Shown here piece after piece: positions 33,372 through 42,983 of a stretch of DNA of 64,000 nucleotides; position 1 is the first letter of the stretch; every line of letters starts with the position of its first letter. Position numbers and translations under genes: made by a program. Under the pieces are notes generated by a model that saw nothing but the letters and a program-made list of their open reading frames with translations, ran no database searches and was not told where the DNA came from. Source of the DNA: Microscilla marina ATCC 23134 (GTDB lineage Bacteria > Bacteroidota > Bacteroidia > Cytophagales > Microscillaceae); assembly GCF_000169175.1 (NCBI RefSeq), contig NZ_AAWS01000003.1, positions 186,001 to 250,000 of the forward strand. Direction: 5' to 3'.

Positions 33372-33403
33372 TTAAGGGGAGGTTTGTGTGTCTATCAAAT
33401 AAA

Positions 33404-33436
33404 AAACCACTTCAATATAGAAGTGGTTTTCCTATG
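33404..33436 (-). terminator. Rho-independent terminator of the PDH E2 gene
   Basis: AAAACCACTTC and GAAGTGGTTTT form a perfect 11-bp stem around a six-base loop. On the minus strand it is followed by TTATTTG with a T run. It lies about 255 bp beyond the E2 stop codon at 33691. Confidence 0.75.
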
Positions 33437-33690
33437 AAACACTATGAAAAAAACTAAACTCATTATTTATCAGTAATAACTAACTTATGGGTGCCTGCAT
33501 TGTGTTTGGAAACACAAATAGCAGGTAGACAAATATACACGATTTTTTTTGTTATCCAAAAGTTAGCCCATGAAGTTGATCAGCCCAACTTGTAGCTTAT
33601 AAGTATTAGAACAAAAGTAGGTTTGGACTAACAAATTCAGTAAATACATTGATTGTTAGACCTTTACAACTACTTGTTGCTAATGGCTGC

Positions 33691-35334
33691 TTATACCAAC
33701 ATCATATAAGGGTTTTCAATCATTTGTTTCAATGTTTTGAGAAACGAAGCTGCCAAAGCCCCATCTACCACGCGGTGGTCAGACGATAGCGTAACTTTCA
33801 TGATATTTCCTACCTCTATTTGCCCTTCATCGTTTACTACCGGAGTTTGTTTGATTCCCCCTACTGCCAATATACAAGAGTCGGGTGGGTTAATGATAGC
33901 CGTAAAATCTTCTACGCCAAACATGCCCAAGTTACTTACCGAGAAAGTACTCCCTTCCCAATCGGCAGGTTGTAGCTTTTTGTCTTTAGCTTTGCTTACC
34001 AAGTCTTTGGTGGTAGTAGCTACTTGCGAGAAAGTGAGGTTATCGGCAAAACGAACCACTGGCACAAACAAACCATCTTTTACTGCTACTGCCATCCCTA
34101 CGTGGATATGGTTGTTGTAACGAATCTTGTCTTCTAACCAGTAGGCATTGATTTTTGGGTGCTTTCGAATCGCCAAAGCCGATGCTTTGATAATAATATC
34201 GTTGAACGATACCTTTACTGGAGATACTGCGTTGATCTGCTTGCGGGCTTTCATAATGGCATCCATTCTTATTTCCATGGTTACATAGAAATGAGGCGCC
34301 GTAAATTTGCTTGATGCTAAGCGTTTCGCAATGGTTTTGCGCATTTGCGATACATTGATCTCTTCGTAGCTTTCGGTGCCCACTGGAGCAGTTGCCACTG
34401 CCGAGTCCTGAGCGGCAGGTTGAGCAGCTGGAGTAAAGTTTTCAATATCCCTTTTAATGATTCTGCCATGATCGCCGCTGCCTTGAATCTGACCAATGTC
34501 GTAACCCTTTTCGTTGGCAAGTTTACGCGCCAAAGGCGAAATCTTGATACGTCCGTTGCTGTTGGCGTTGTTGCTGGCATGTGCAGCTGCTTTATTAGGA
34601 GGGGTAGGTGTTTTAGGTGCCGAGCCATTGTTTGAGGTAGCAGGCTTAGGAACCGATGCAGAAGTAGTAGGTTTGGCCTCTTCCTGAGCATTTCCGCCCG
34701 CCTTAAACTGGTCGACCAATGCCTGATAGTTGGCTCCTTCTTCGCCTACTACGGCAATCAAACCATCTACTTTTACACTGCCACCTTCTTCTACTGCCAC
34801 ATACAACAAGGTTCCCTCGTCATAAGCTTCCAGTTCCATTGTTGCTTTGTCAGTTTCTACCTCGGCAATAATGTCACCTTCCTGAATGTTGTCGCCTACC
34901 TTTTTGAGCCAGCTTACAATCACCCCCTCTTCCATGGTGTCACTCATTTTAGGCATGGTTACCACAGTAGCATTGTCTACAGTTACTTCAGTAGTTGTTG
35001 GAGCACTGGTAGTTTCATCAGCAGGAGCAGATTCAGTTGCAGACGAACTTGCCTGCCCGTTTCCGTTTTCTTCCAACAAAGGCTTATAGTCTTCGCCAGG
35101 TGCTCCCAATATAGCCAATAAGCCATCTACAGGAACAACGCCTCCGTCTTCTACAGCAACGTACAACAAAGTACCCTCGTCGTAAGACTCAAGTTCCATT
35201 GTAGCTTTGTCAGTTTCTACCTCGGCAATGATGTCGCCTTCTTGTATAGTGTCTCCCACTTTCTTTAACCATTTGGCGATAACCCCTTCTTCCATGGTAT
35301 CGCTCATTTTAGGCATGTGGATGATTTGAGCCAT
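33691..35334 (-). CDS. Pyruvate dehydrogenase complex E2 (dihydrolipoamide acetyltransferase), two lipoyl domains
   Basis: A 547-residue E2. Lipoyl domain 1 (residues 1-80) has the lipoylated Lys43 in E-T-D-K-A-T-M-E, and lipoyl domain 2 (about 122-203) has Lys163 in the same motif. Ala/Pro/Thr-rich linkers follow, then a peripheral-subunit-binding domain with I-S-P-L-A-R-K-L-A. The catalytic acyltransferase domain ends with S-S-D-H-R-V-V-D-G-A, the CoA-transfer His/Asp motif. The M-P-K-M-S-D-T-M-E-E-G start is typical of the pyruvate complex, as opposed to oxoglutarate. It transfers acetyl groups to CoA in the cytoplasm. The E1 and E3 genes are not adjacent here, so they must lie elsewhere. 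A good promoter sits about 70 bp upstream. Confidence 0.95.
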   Translation of the reverse strand: MAQIIHMPKMSDTMEEGVIAKWLKKVGDTIQEGDIIAEVETDKATMELESYDEGTLLYVAVEDGGVVPVDGLLAILGAPGEDYKPLLEENGNGQASSSATESAPADETTSAPTTTEVTVDNATVVTMPKMSDTMEEGVIVSWLKKVGDNIQEGDIIAEVETDKATMELEAYDEGTLLYVAVEEGGSVKVDGLIAVVGEEGANYQALVDQFKAGGNAQEEAKPTTSASVPKPATSNNGSAPKTPTPPNKAAAHASNNANSNGRIKISPLARKLANEKGYDIGQIQGSGDHGRIIKRDIENFTPAAQPAAQDSAVATAPVGTESYEEINVSQMRKTIAKRLASSKFTAPHFYVTMEIRMDAIMKARKQINAVSPVKVSFNDIIIKASALAIRKHPKINAYWLEDKIRYNNHIHVGMAVAVKDGLFVPVVRFADNLTFSQVATTTKDLVSKAKDKKLQPADWEGSTFSVSNLGMFGVEDFTAIINPPDSCILAVGGIKQTPVVNDEGQIEVGNIMKVTLSSDHRVVDGALAASFLKTLKQMIENPYMMLV

Positions 35335-35400
35335 ATTATTTTATTTGATTTATAACCAGGCACCTGGTGTTGATTGTGTAGATATTTTTGTTATTTAAGT

Positions 35401-35431
35401 CAAAAATAAACGTATTATTCACATAATCAAA
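35401..35431 (-). promoter_or_regulatory. Bacteroidetes promoter of the PDH E2 gene
   Basis: On the minus strand, TTTG (35431-35428), 19 bp, then TATTTTTG (35408-35401). This matches the TTTG-N19-TAnnTTTG consensus. It is about 67 bp upstream of the ATG and is the clearest promoter in the window. The rest of the 35335-35711 gap is AT-rich and holds the start region of the divergent aminotransferase gene. Confidence 0.65.
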
Positions 35432-35711
35432 ATTAATTTGGAGCAGGGCAACGCTTTGGGCAGATTCAAGAGAATCAAACCAGTTAAAATAAAATAATAT
35501 AAAGAGCCAGTAGTGCTATTTTTCTTTTTTAAATTCAATTTGTAGTATTTTTGATAAATTGCTTACCTTCATTTGCCCAAAAAGGGGGATGAGTGCCACT
35601 AATATTCTGTCAACTTACTTGGGTCAATTTTGTACCATATTGAGTTATAAATGTTTTACCTGACTCAAACTATTCAATTATATGTTGATTACACCATAAC
35701 AATCATTACTT

Positions 35712-36902
35712 ATGAAAAACCTTACGTGTCAAAAACATTTGTTTTCGTTACCCAACGAGATAAGTTACTTCAACAATGCGTATATGGCACCTTCGCTCAA
35801 GGCGGTAAGTGCCGCCGGAATAGCCGGAGTTGAACAAAAAAACCGACCTTATGAAGTATTACCTACTCATTTTTTTGAAGACACTGAAGCACTGCGTGCC
35901 GAATATGCCCGGTTGATCAATGTGACCGACCCTCAACGTATTGTAACCATTCCATCGGTTTCGTATGGCATAGCCAATGCCGCCCGTAATATTGATTTTG
36001 AGCCAGGCGACGAAATCTTATTGATAGACGAGCAGTTCCCCAGCAATGTGTATGTATGGCAAAGATTGGCCAAAGAGCAAGCGTTGTCTATAAGAGTAGT
36101 GGCACCACCTGAAACCAGCGAACATAGGGGAAAAGCCTGGAATGAACGCATCTTAGCTGCCATTAGTCCTCAAACCAAAGTAGTAGCAATGGCACAGGTA
36201 CATTGGGCAGATGGTACCCTGTTTGACCTTGAGGCCATCCGTCGGCGTACCCACGAAACCAAGTCGTTGTTGATTATAGACGGTACCCAATCGGTAGGGG
36301 CTTTGCCTTTCAACGTGGCCACTATTCAGCCCGATGCCCTGGTGTGTGCCGGATACAAATGGTTGATGGGAGGGTACTCGTTGGGGTTGGCTTATTACGG
36401 CGAATACTTTGATCAAGGTACCCCTATAGAAGAAAACTGGATGAATCGTCACGAGAGCGAGAACTTTGCGGGCTTGGTCAATTATCAGGAAAAATACCAG
36501 GAAGGAGCGTTACGCTACGAAGTAGGCGAACATAGCAATTTTATTCTTATTCCTATGCTCAAAGCCGCCATTACTCAAATCAACGAGTGGGGGGTAGCAA
36601 ATATACAGGCGTACACCCAAGCACTTACGCAAGCCATGGTGACCAGGTTAAGGGTAAAAGGCTGCTGGATAGAGGACGAAAACCACCGTGCAGCCCATAT
36701 CATAGGTGTACATTTGCCCAACGGAGTAGATGTAGCGCACGTCAAAGACCTCTTGACGAGTCAACAAGTGTATGTGTCGGTGAGGGGCCACTCTATTAGA
36801 ATATCAAGCCATGTGTACAACAACGAAGAAGACATTCAAAAACTATTGACTTGTTTTGAGCAGGTGCTTGACTCAAAAGCAGCAACAAGCACTGAGCGAT
36901 AA
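35712..36902 (+). CDS. Class V aminotransferase / isopenicillin N epimerase-like PLP enzyme
   Basis: A 396-residue fold-type I PLP enzyme. Landmarks are Y-F-N-N-A-Y-M-A-P near the N-terminus, S-V-S-Y-G-I-A-N-A for phosphate binding, and V-H-W-A-D-G-T near 172. L-I-I-D-G-T-Q-S-V-G-A gives the cofactor Asp and Gln. C-A-G-Y-K-W-L-M-G-G holds the Schiff-base Lys near residue 215. The shape fits the SufS/CsdA/epimerase superfamily, but the C-terminal Cys loop of cysteine desulfurases is not evident, so a desulfurase role is not supported. The substrate is unknown. Single gene, divergent from the PDH E2 gene. Confidence 0.88.
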   Translation: MKNLTCQKHLFSLPNEISYFNNAYMAPSLKAVSAAGIAGVEQKNRPYEVLPTHFFEDTEALRAEYARLINVTDPQRIVTIPSVSYGIANAARNIDFEPGDEILLIDEQFPSNVYVWQRLAKEQALSIRVVAPPETSEHRGKAWNERILAAISPQTKVVAMAQVHWADGTLFDLEAIRRRTHETKSLLIIDGTQSVGALPFNVATIQPDALVCAGYKWLMGGYSLGLAYYGEYFDQGTPIEENWMNRHESENFAGLVNYQEKYQEGALRYEVGEHSNFILIPMLKAAITQINEWGVANIQAYTQALTQAMVTRLRVKGCWIEDENHRAAHIIGVHLPNGVDVAHVKDLLTSQQVYVSVRGHSIRISSHVYNNEEDIQKLLTCFEQVLDSKAATSTER

Positions 36903-37051
36903 GCCGCAAGTGAACTTAAATTGTAGCAACTGTTGCGTGTATACCCTTGTTCCAATGAGGCGAAGAATGTCTTAAAGTGGCTTACTTTTGATTCAAAACA
37001 TTGTGTATCACGCCTCAACAGCAAAGCCATATAAATCATAACCATAAGACC

Positions 37052-37300
37052 ATGTTTGGAAAATTTTTTAAAAAGAAAAAAACGAAAAAGAAAGAGTCGC
37101 CACCGTTGGTAGACCTTGAGCAACGCCCTTTGCAGGAAGGAGATATTGTAGAAGCATTGCGTTATGATTTGGGTGAAGCCAAAATAATCATTGCCGAAGA
37201 CAACCTGTATTATGAATCACTGGCTACTGGCAAAAGGGTAATATGGGTAAAAATGATAGATGCTGCCACCCAATTTCAAAAAGTAAGAAAGCTAGGATAA
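37052..37300 (+). CDS. Small basic-N-terminus hypothetical protein
   Basis: With the ATG at 37052 the product is 82 residues: a Lys-rich start (M-F-G-K-F-F-K-K-K-K-T-K-K-K) and then a compact beta-like region, L-Q-E-G-D-I-V-E-A-L-R-Y-D-L-G-E and W-V-K-M-I-D-A-A-T. An upstream TTG/ATG-like start at 37001 was rejected. Short proteins with a G-D-x-V...L-G-x-(A/C) pattern are often found in Bacteroidetes, but I recognise no family. It follows the aminotransferase by 150 bp on the same strand. Confidence 0.6.
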   Translation: MFGKFFKKKKTKKKESPPLVDLEQRPLQEGDIVEALRYDLGEAKIIIAEDNLYYESLATGKRVIWVKMIDAATQFQKVRKLG

Positions 37301-37501
37301 ATAGCTCCGCTGGTGAAATTCGACAGACTCCGGGTCAAGTTCGACTCATGGCTCCGAGCTTGCGCCCAGCGGAGTAAATTCAAGGTTATCTATTTGTTTT
37401 TTGCAAAAACAGGAAGTTTATAAATACCAATAGACGCTTACGCCATTATGAAGAGAAGTGGAACATCTCCGCTCTAAAACCATAGCGTCCTCCAACTATG
37501 G

Positions 37502-37765
37502 CTATTTTCCCATTTTGCGCTTTAGGTTACTCAAGTCACTTTCTATATCCAGTTTTCGAAACTCTTCGTTGAGCGCTATTTCCTCCTCATCTATATCATA
37601 CTCCAACATCAAGCGAATAATTTCAGTTTCAGCCACTTCTATGTTTTGCATTTGGGCTATTTCGGTAATTTTAGCTGCCAGTTCGCTCCCCACTATAGAG
37701 GCAATCTCATAACCTTGTTTTACCATAGCTACCAAAGTATTAAGTATTGTGCGTTGGTCTGCCAT
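37502..37765 (-). CDS. Small acidic hypothetical protein
   Basis: An 87-residue helical protein starting M-A-D-Q-R-T-I-L-N-T-L-V-A-M, with a strongly acidic middle (D-I-D-E-E-E-I-A-L-N-E-E-F) and a basic end (L-K-R-K-M-G-K). No membrane segment, no recognised family. The ATG and length are plausible, and codon use looks like that of the neighbours. Convergent with the preceding small gene. Confidence 0.55.
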   Translation of the reverse strand: MADQRTILNTLVAMVKQGYEIASIVGSELAAKITEIAQMQNIEVAETEIIRLMLEYDIDEEEIALNEEFRKLDIESDLSNLKRKMGK

Positions 37766-38044
37766 TGCATATATCGTTTTTTGTTGATCAAATAGGTTGT
37801 TGAGTGAAGTTAGGCAAATTCTGTCATTCTTTGCACTTTTGGGGCTAAAATTTGGGTGTTTCTTATGATTGAATAGTTCAGTTGAGAATCACCAAGTTTG
37901 AAAAAAGTGTTGTGGCAAAAGTAAATCTTAAAATTGTATATTTTGAGAACTTGGTAAAACTATCGTAAGCATTTGATAATCAATACATTTTTAGTATGTT
38001 AGTTTATTTTGTTAACTCTAAAAGTGCTTGAATACCAGCGTCTT
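37766..38044. other. Non-coding stretch before the repeat
   Basis: AT-rich, no gene. It should contain the promoter of the acidic small gene; none was identified with confidence. Confidence 0.4.
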
Positions 38045-38275
38045 TCTTTCCGCCTTAGTTTGTTAGCGTTAATAAGTTTATGCAATGAAGCCGTTAAAAA
38101 CATATCACTGACCGAGGTTACGAGGGAACGTTTGAGCTGTTTAGGCGTAATGGAGTAAATTTTAGCGGTCAAACTCCAGCGGCGGGGTTTAGCCGAAAAG
38201 GCAGAGCTTGCCCAAAAAGGGCTTCGGTTTGGTTCCTTTTGACCTGAAGCAAAAGGAACGGCTGTTGAGGCTCAC
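38045..38275. repeat. Dispersed repeat with GGTTCCTTTTG hairpin (copy 2)
   Basis: Counterpart of 19455-19636 (shared GCAATGAAGCCGTTAAAA, ATCACTG, TTTGAGCTGTTT, GCGGGGTTT). Its terminal hairpin GGTTCCTTTTG / CAAAAGGAAC differs from the other copy in a compensated way. It carries an extra block of about 40 bp before the hairpin. Confidence 0.65.
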
Positions 38276-38575
38276 CAAACTTAGTTTTATTCCAAAATAT
38301 TGCTGATTATGTGGTAAAAATGACTTTTGCCAAGTTTTCAATATATTTATCATGGGGCAAATGACATGTCTTTGCTTGATCCAATAGACCAGGTTATTTT
38401 CTTACCTCTAAGGAATATCAATATTACACATACTCGTTTTTCCAATTATTTATTGGGTAAAATTAAGTAAAACCTGATGAATTATCCTTAGGTGAACGAT
38501 TTTTTCCGTTTTTTTAATTTTCTTTGAAACTATCCTACATTAGCAGGCACTTTAGTTGTGGGTGTTATAAGTATT

Positions 38576-38591
38576 CACTCACCAGTGAGTG
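38576..38591. promoter_or_regulatory. Perfect inverted repeat upstream of PAS kinase gene (candidate operator)
   Basis: CACTCAC-CA-GTGAGTG, two perfect 7-bp arms, about 70 bp before the kinase ATG. Position and symmetry suit a dimeric regulator; no regulator is identified. Confidence 0.4.
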
Positions 38592-38660
38592 TAATTAATA
38601 TACAATGAATGAGCGCTATTTATCTACAAAAATATTATTGAATAAAAGACCCCTGGCAAT

Positions 38661-40550
38661 ATGAAATCAAGCTTACAAGAAGGAGAAAATGATGGTCGTT
38701 TGATCTATCGCTTGCTTGCAGACAATTCAAACGACCTTATTTCGCGTCATACCATCACTGGAGAGTGTTCTTATGTATCTCCCCGTTGTTTTCATTTGCT
38801 GGGGTATCGCCCCGAAGAAATGGTAGGTAAAATGCCGTGCGACCTGGTTCACCCAGATGATTTACCTTCGTTGAAAACCAAATTTGATATTGCGCACCAA
38901 AACGAAGGCTATACTACTTTTGTATACCGGATACGTCGCAAAGACCATGAATTTATTTGGTTCAAAACCTTGAATAAGGTAATCAGAGACGCCAAAAACC
39001 ATGAGATTAAAGAGATACTCTGTGTGTCGAAAGATATTTCGAAAAACAAGAAGTATGAGACTGATATTATAGAAAGCGAAGCCCGGTTTCGGCGAGCTTT
39101 TGAGTTTGCCCCCATTGGTATGGCCTTGGTAGATATCCACGGTAGGCTCATTAGAGTCAATCGGTCTTTGTGTAAAATGCTGAATGCCAACGAAGACGAG
39201 TTAATAGAAGAAATGTTGTATAACTTTGTGCACCCCAAAGAGGGGCACTTGAGCTTTGCCGCCATTCAGCAGCATATAGAGCAATCGGAGCAAGAGCACT
39301 ACCAAACCGAGCTACGTTTGCTTACTCAAAAACAGGGCGTAGTATCAGCTATATTGAGCATGTCGTTGGTGAAAAACCGCGAAAATGCTCCTTTACACTA
39401 TATATGCCATCTGCAAAATATCACCAAACGCAAACAAACCGAAGAGGCGCTACTCAACAGTGAGCGTTTATACAGGGCCATTGTGCAAACCGAAACCGAA
39501 CTGGTTTGCCGATTTACCACCGATGGGCAACTCACCTTTGTAAACGATGCCTATTGCCATTATTTCAAAAAAACGTGTGACGAGTTGGTAGGCACTACTT
39601 TGCTTCCCCCCATTCCCGAAGAAGACCGCAACAAAATTGAGAAGGCGATTAAATCTATTACGCCCGAAAACGAGATAGTTAACCTTGACTTTAGAATAGT
39701 ACTCAACCAGGAAATACATTGGCACAACTGGAGTTTTTGTGGTATTTTTGATCAAAACTCTGGTCAGTTGATGAGTTATCAGGCGGTGGGGCGCGACATT
39801 ACCCGCAATAAACGCAATGAGCAACAGCTTATAAAGAAAACCCAAGAGCTGGAGACAGCCAACAAAGAAATGGAGTCGTTTTCTTATTCGGTGTCACACG
39901 ACCTAAGGGCTCCTTTACGCTCTATTGATGGTTTTTCGAAAATACTGGCCGAAGATTACGCCGAAGTGCTTGATGAAGAGGGCAAACGTTTGCTGGGCAT
40001 TATCTCTGACAATAGTAAACAAATGGCAGAGCTGATTGATGATTTGCTGGCTTTTTCGCGGGTAAGCCGGAAAGAAGTGAAAAAAAATACTTTTGATATG
40101 AGCGAACTGGTCAAAGAGATTATACATGATTTTACGCGCCTGGGTGAACATACTGAGAGTCAAATTACTGTTTATCCGCTCAACCACATCAAAAGCGATA
40201 TGGCTATGCTAAAGCAGCTATGGATAAACCTTATATCAAATGCCTTGAAGTTTAGCAAAAACAGTTGTCCACCAATGATTGAAATAGGGCAAAAGTACAT
40301 CAATGGTACTTGTGCTTATTATATCAAAGACAATGGGGTAGGCTTCGACATGCGCTATGCCCATAAAGTGTTTGGGGTGTTTCAGCGTTTGCACCGTAAA
40401 GAGGAGTTTGCCGGTACTGGGGTAGGTTTGGCAATTGTACATAGGATTGTGACCAAAAACAAGGGTAAAATATGGGTAGAAAGTGTGCCAAATAAGGGTA
40501 CACAGTTTTATTTTACCCTGCCCCCCGAAAGCATAGTAAAGCAGGTGTAG
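38661..40550 (+). CDS. PAS-domain sensor histidine kinase (three PAS, HisKA, HATPase)
   Basis: A 629-residue soluble kinase without membrane helices. Three PAS domains lie at about 12-130, 135-260 and 265-390, with the PAC-type ends I-L-C-V-S-K-D-I-S and Q-A-V-G-R-D-I-T. A short coiled coil precedes HisKA with S-H-D-L-R-A-P-L-R-S-I-D-G-F (phospho-His near 413). The ATPase domain has N-A-L-K-F-S-K, D-N-G-V-G-F-D and G-T-G-V-G-L-A-I-V. The H-D-L-R-A-P form is common in bacteriophytochrome-like kinases. It should autophosphorylate and pass phosphate to a response regulator, most likely the one encoded next, 135 bp downstream. A cytoplasmic signal is likely; the ligand is unknown. Confidence 0.93.
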   Translation: MKSSLQEGENDGRLIYRLLADNSNDLISRHTITGECSYVSPRCFHLLGYRPEEMVGKMPCDLVHPDDLPSLKTKFDIAHQNEGYTTFVYRIRRKDHEFIWFKTLNKVIRDAKNHEIKEILCVSKDISKNKKYETDIIESEARFRRAFEFAPIGMALVDIHGRLIRVNRSLCKMLNANEDELIEEMLYNFVHPKEGHLSFAAIQQHIEQSEQEHYQTELRLLTQKQGVVSAILSMSLVKNRENAPLHYICHLQNITKRKQTEEALLNSERLYRAIVQTETELVCRFTTDGQLTFVNDAYCHYFKKTCDELVGTTLLPPIPEEDRNKIEKAIKSITPENEIVNLDFRIVLNQEIHWHNWSFCGIFDQNSGQLMSYQAVGRDITRNKRNEQQLIKKTQELETANKEMESFSYSVSHDLRAPLRSIDGFSKILAEDYAEVLDEEGKRLLGIISDNSKQMAELIDDLLAFSRVSRKEVKKNTFDMSELVKEIIHDFTRLGEHTESQITVYPLNHIKSDMAMLKQLWINLISNALKFSKNSCPPMIEIGQKYINGTCAYYIKDNGVGFDMRYAHKVFGVFQRLHRKEEFAGTGVGLAIVHRIVTKNKGKIWVESVPNKGTQFYFTLPPESIVKQV

Positions 40551-40685
40551 TGTTGTTTGCTTTTTCAAGAATTTCACCCTGTAAGAGAAGATAATATTTG
40601 ACCTTGATGCATCCTAGCGATTTTTAAATAACGTTGATTATCAGATGGTTATGCAAGTTTACTTATTTATTATTTGAACGAACCA

Positions 40686-41123
40686 ATGAACACAGGAACA
40701 GATATACTGTTGGTAGAGGACAGTATAAACGATGCAGAGCTCACCATAAGAGCGCTCAAACGCAAAAATGTTTGCAACAAAATTCATCATGTGCTGGATG
40801 GCGAAGAAGCGCTTGACTTTATTTTTTCGCGGGGTACATACATTGATCAGCCTTTTCCGGCAAGCCTTAAGTTGATTTTGTTAGACATAAAGCTACCTAA
40901 AATAGATGGGTTGGAGGTATTAAAGGTGCTCAAGGCACATGAAAAAACCAAGTTAATTCCTGTGGTAATGCTTACTTCCTCAAACCAGGAACCTGACATT
41001 GCCGAAAGCTATAAATCAGGGGCAAATAGCTATATTGTAAAACCCGTAGCTTTCGACAAATTTGTAGAAGCAGTGGTAGACGTAGGCATGTATTGGGTGA
41101 TTCGCAATCAGCCCACCCAGTAA
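40686..41123 (+). CDS. Single-domain response regulator (Rcp1-like)
   Basis: A 145-residue REC domain: acidic pair E11-D12 in L-L-V-E-D-S, phospho-Asp67 in L-L-D-I-K-L-P, Thr/Ser in M-L-T-S-S, and Lys near 118 in Y-I-V-K-P-V. No output domain. The extended alpha4 region and downstream tail match the Rcp1 group that pairs with phytochrome/PAS kinases. The ATG at 40686 was chosen over a TTG four codons upstream. Context: between a PAS kinase and a REC-PAS kinase, so it may relay phosphate between them. Confidence 0.92.
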   Translation: MNTGTDILLVEDSINDAELTIRALKRKNVCNKIHHVLDGEEALDFIFSRGTYIDQPFPASLKLILLDIKLPKIDGLEVLKVLKAHEKTKLIPVVMLTSSNQEPDIAESYKSGANSYIVKPVAFDKFVEAVVDVGMYWVIRNQPTQ

Positions 41124-41143
41124 AACCGATGTCGCATTGCTGA

Positions 41144-41301
41144 GTGATCTGGAAAAAATAAGATGTGCCAATTTAAGAAAATATATTGTTCTCAGACGAT
41201 TCAAAAAAAACGGTGCATAGCCAAAGCTATGGGGCTTTTTTTTGAGAAGAATGAGGGCAATAGATACACTTTAATGGCTCAAATTATTTATGAAAGATCA
41301 C
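41144..41301. mobile_element. MITE, GTGATCT family (158 bp), reverse copy
   Basis: Ends GTGATCT and AGATCAC, flanked by TGA on both sides (41141-41143, 41302-41304). Same length as 11932-12089, of which it is the reverse complement. It begins 20 bp after the response regulator stop and ends 60 bp before the next gene. Confidence 0.85.
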
Positions 41302-41360
41302 TGAAAATACAGCCGTAAACTCATGTTTAAACATATTATCCTCACTGAACTTAACCCGAC

Positions 41361-42776
41361 ATGGATCAAGCCCTTCATATTCTATTACTGGAAGACAATG
41401 TATACGATGCTGAACTCATAGAGCGAGAGTTACACAAGGCAAAGCTACACTTTGTGGCAAAACGGGCAGATACTCGGACAGAGTTGATTACCCATATTTC
41501 GGAGTTTGCACCCGACATTATTATTTCAGATTTTAGTATGCCTCAGCTCAATGCTATAGAAGCCCTGGAGCTATTGGCAGAACAAGAGCATAAAATTCCT
41601 TTTATATTGGTGACAGGGTCGCAAACCGAAGAGGTAGCCGTAGACTGCATAAGAAAAGGTGCCAATGATTATATCCTAAAGCATAGCTTGACCCGTTTGC
41701 CTTCGGCAATAAAAAATGCCTTGAAAAACCAAGAGGTAGAGCGTGAAAAGCAACTGGCCGAAGAGCAACTCAAGCACAGCGAAGAGCGTTACAGGTTTGT
41801 GGTAGAAAATATCGGAGAAGTCATTTTTCAGACCAATGAAGATGGGGAATTTACTTTTTTAAACTCTGCCTGGGAAACTATCACCGGATATACCAACCTT
41901 GAAAGTCTGCAGAAGCCTTTTACTCATTTTTTACATCCCGACGACCGCGCAGTGGTATTTACTCTTTATCAGAAAATATGGCACAACGAAAACATTGGTA
42001 AAACCTATGAGGTACGCTTTAAGGCAAAAGACGACCGCGAGCTATGGTTTGAGATCAATCCCCAGATTTTGTACGACGAGCGCAACAACATTATAGGCAC
42101 CTTTGGTTCTTTACGCGACATCACCAACCAAAAACTGTCAGAGCAGCAGTTGAAGGCCTCTTTGGAGGAGAAAGATATTTTGCTGAAAGAAGTGTATCAC
42201 CGGGTAAAAAATAACTTGCAGGTAATAGCCAGCATGTTGAGCATTCAGGCGATGTATCTGGACGATGACCAGATGAAAAAAATATTGGAAGATAGCCAAA
42301 ACCGAATCTTCTCTATAGCTTTGGTACACCAAAAACTGTATGCCTCTAACGACTTAAGCAGTATCGCAGTAGACGATTATTTCAAAGACCTGGTAGGACA
42401 AATTTCGGGCTTGTATGGAGGATACGAGGTAATGATAGACCTGGACATAGAAAACATCAAACTTGACATTGATACGATTATGCCTATGGGCTTGATCACC
42501 AATGAGGTAATGACCAACTCGTTTAAATATGCTTTTGCCGGGGTAGAAGGTGGTCGCATTAATGTAAACATTAATAAAAACTCCCGCAATCAGGTGGTGT
42601 TCAAAATCAGTGACAACGGCAAGGGTTTTCAGGAAATCCCAGACCTCAAACGCCCAAAATCTTTGGGAATGCAACTTATTAATTTACTGGCAAGTCAGTT
42701 AAATGCCGAACTTACACTAGAGAACAAAAATGGGGTGACTTATACTTTAGTTTTTACTGCAAAATCTTTAAATTAA
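41361..42776 (+). CDS. Hybrid receiver-PAS-HisKA_2 sensor kinase
   Basis: A 471-residue protein. The receiver domain at 1-125 has E11-D12, phospho-Asp57 in I-I-I-S-D-F-S-M-P and K in Y-I-L-K-H-S. A PAS domain sits near 140-260. The dimerisation and phosphoacceptor region of the HisKA_2 type reads K-E-V-Y-H-R-V-K-N-N-L-Q (His near 279), and the HATPase domain has N-E-V-M-T-N-S-F-K-Y-A-F and D-N-G-K-G-F. A receiver at the N-terminus implies that its kinase is controlled by an upstream kinase, possibly the PAS kinase at 38661 through the small regulator between. No DNA-binding output is present in the cluster. Confidence 0.92.
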   Translation: MDQALHILLLEDNVYDAELIERELHKAKLHFVAKRADTRTELITHISEFAPDIIISDFSMPQLNAIEALELLAEQEHKIPFILVTGSQTEEVAVDCIRKGANDYILKHSLTRLPSAIKNALKNQEVEREKQLAEEQLKHSEERYRFVVENIGEVIFQTNEDGEFTFLNSAWETITGYTNLESLQKPFTHFLHPDDRAVVFTLYQKIWHNENIGKTYEVRFKAKDDRELWFEINPQILYDERNNIIGTFGSLRDITNQKLSEQQLKASLEEKDILLKEVYHRVKNNLQVIASMLSIQAMYLDDDQMKKILEDSQNRIFSIALVHQKLYASNDLSSIAVDDYFKDLVGQISGLYGGYEVMIDLDIENIKLDIDTIMPMGLITNEVMTNSFKYAFAGVEGGRINVNINKNSRNQVVFKISDNGKGFQEIPDLKRPKSLGMQLINLLASQLNAELTLENKNGVTYTLVFTAKSLN

Positions 42777-42983
42777 TTTGTAGTTTCGCTTTCGTTTTGG
42801 ACAAGGTATTTAATAAATTTCTAATTTAGGAGTGGTTTAAAAATAAGTGATTTATTCGCAATAGAGGCTTCTTTCTGAGATGAGCCGCTTAAAGGCAATA
42901 CTCAGCAAAGCTCATTAGGATTGAAAAGTTGCCTTTAAAACGAAAAGTTATTTTTTGTCCGTTCCTTATAACAATCAAAAATA

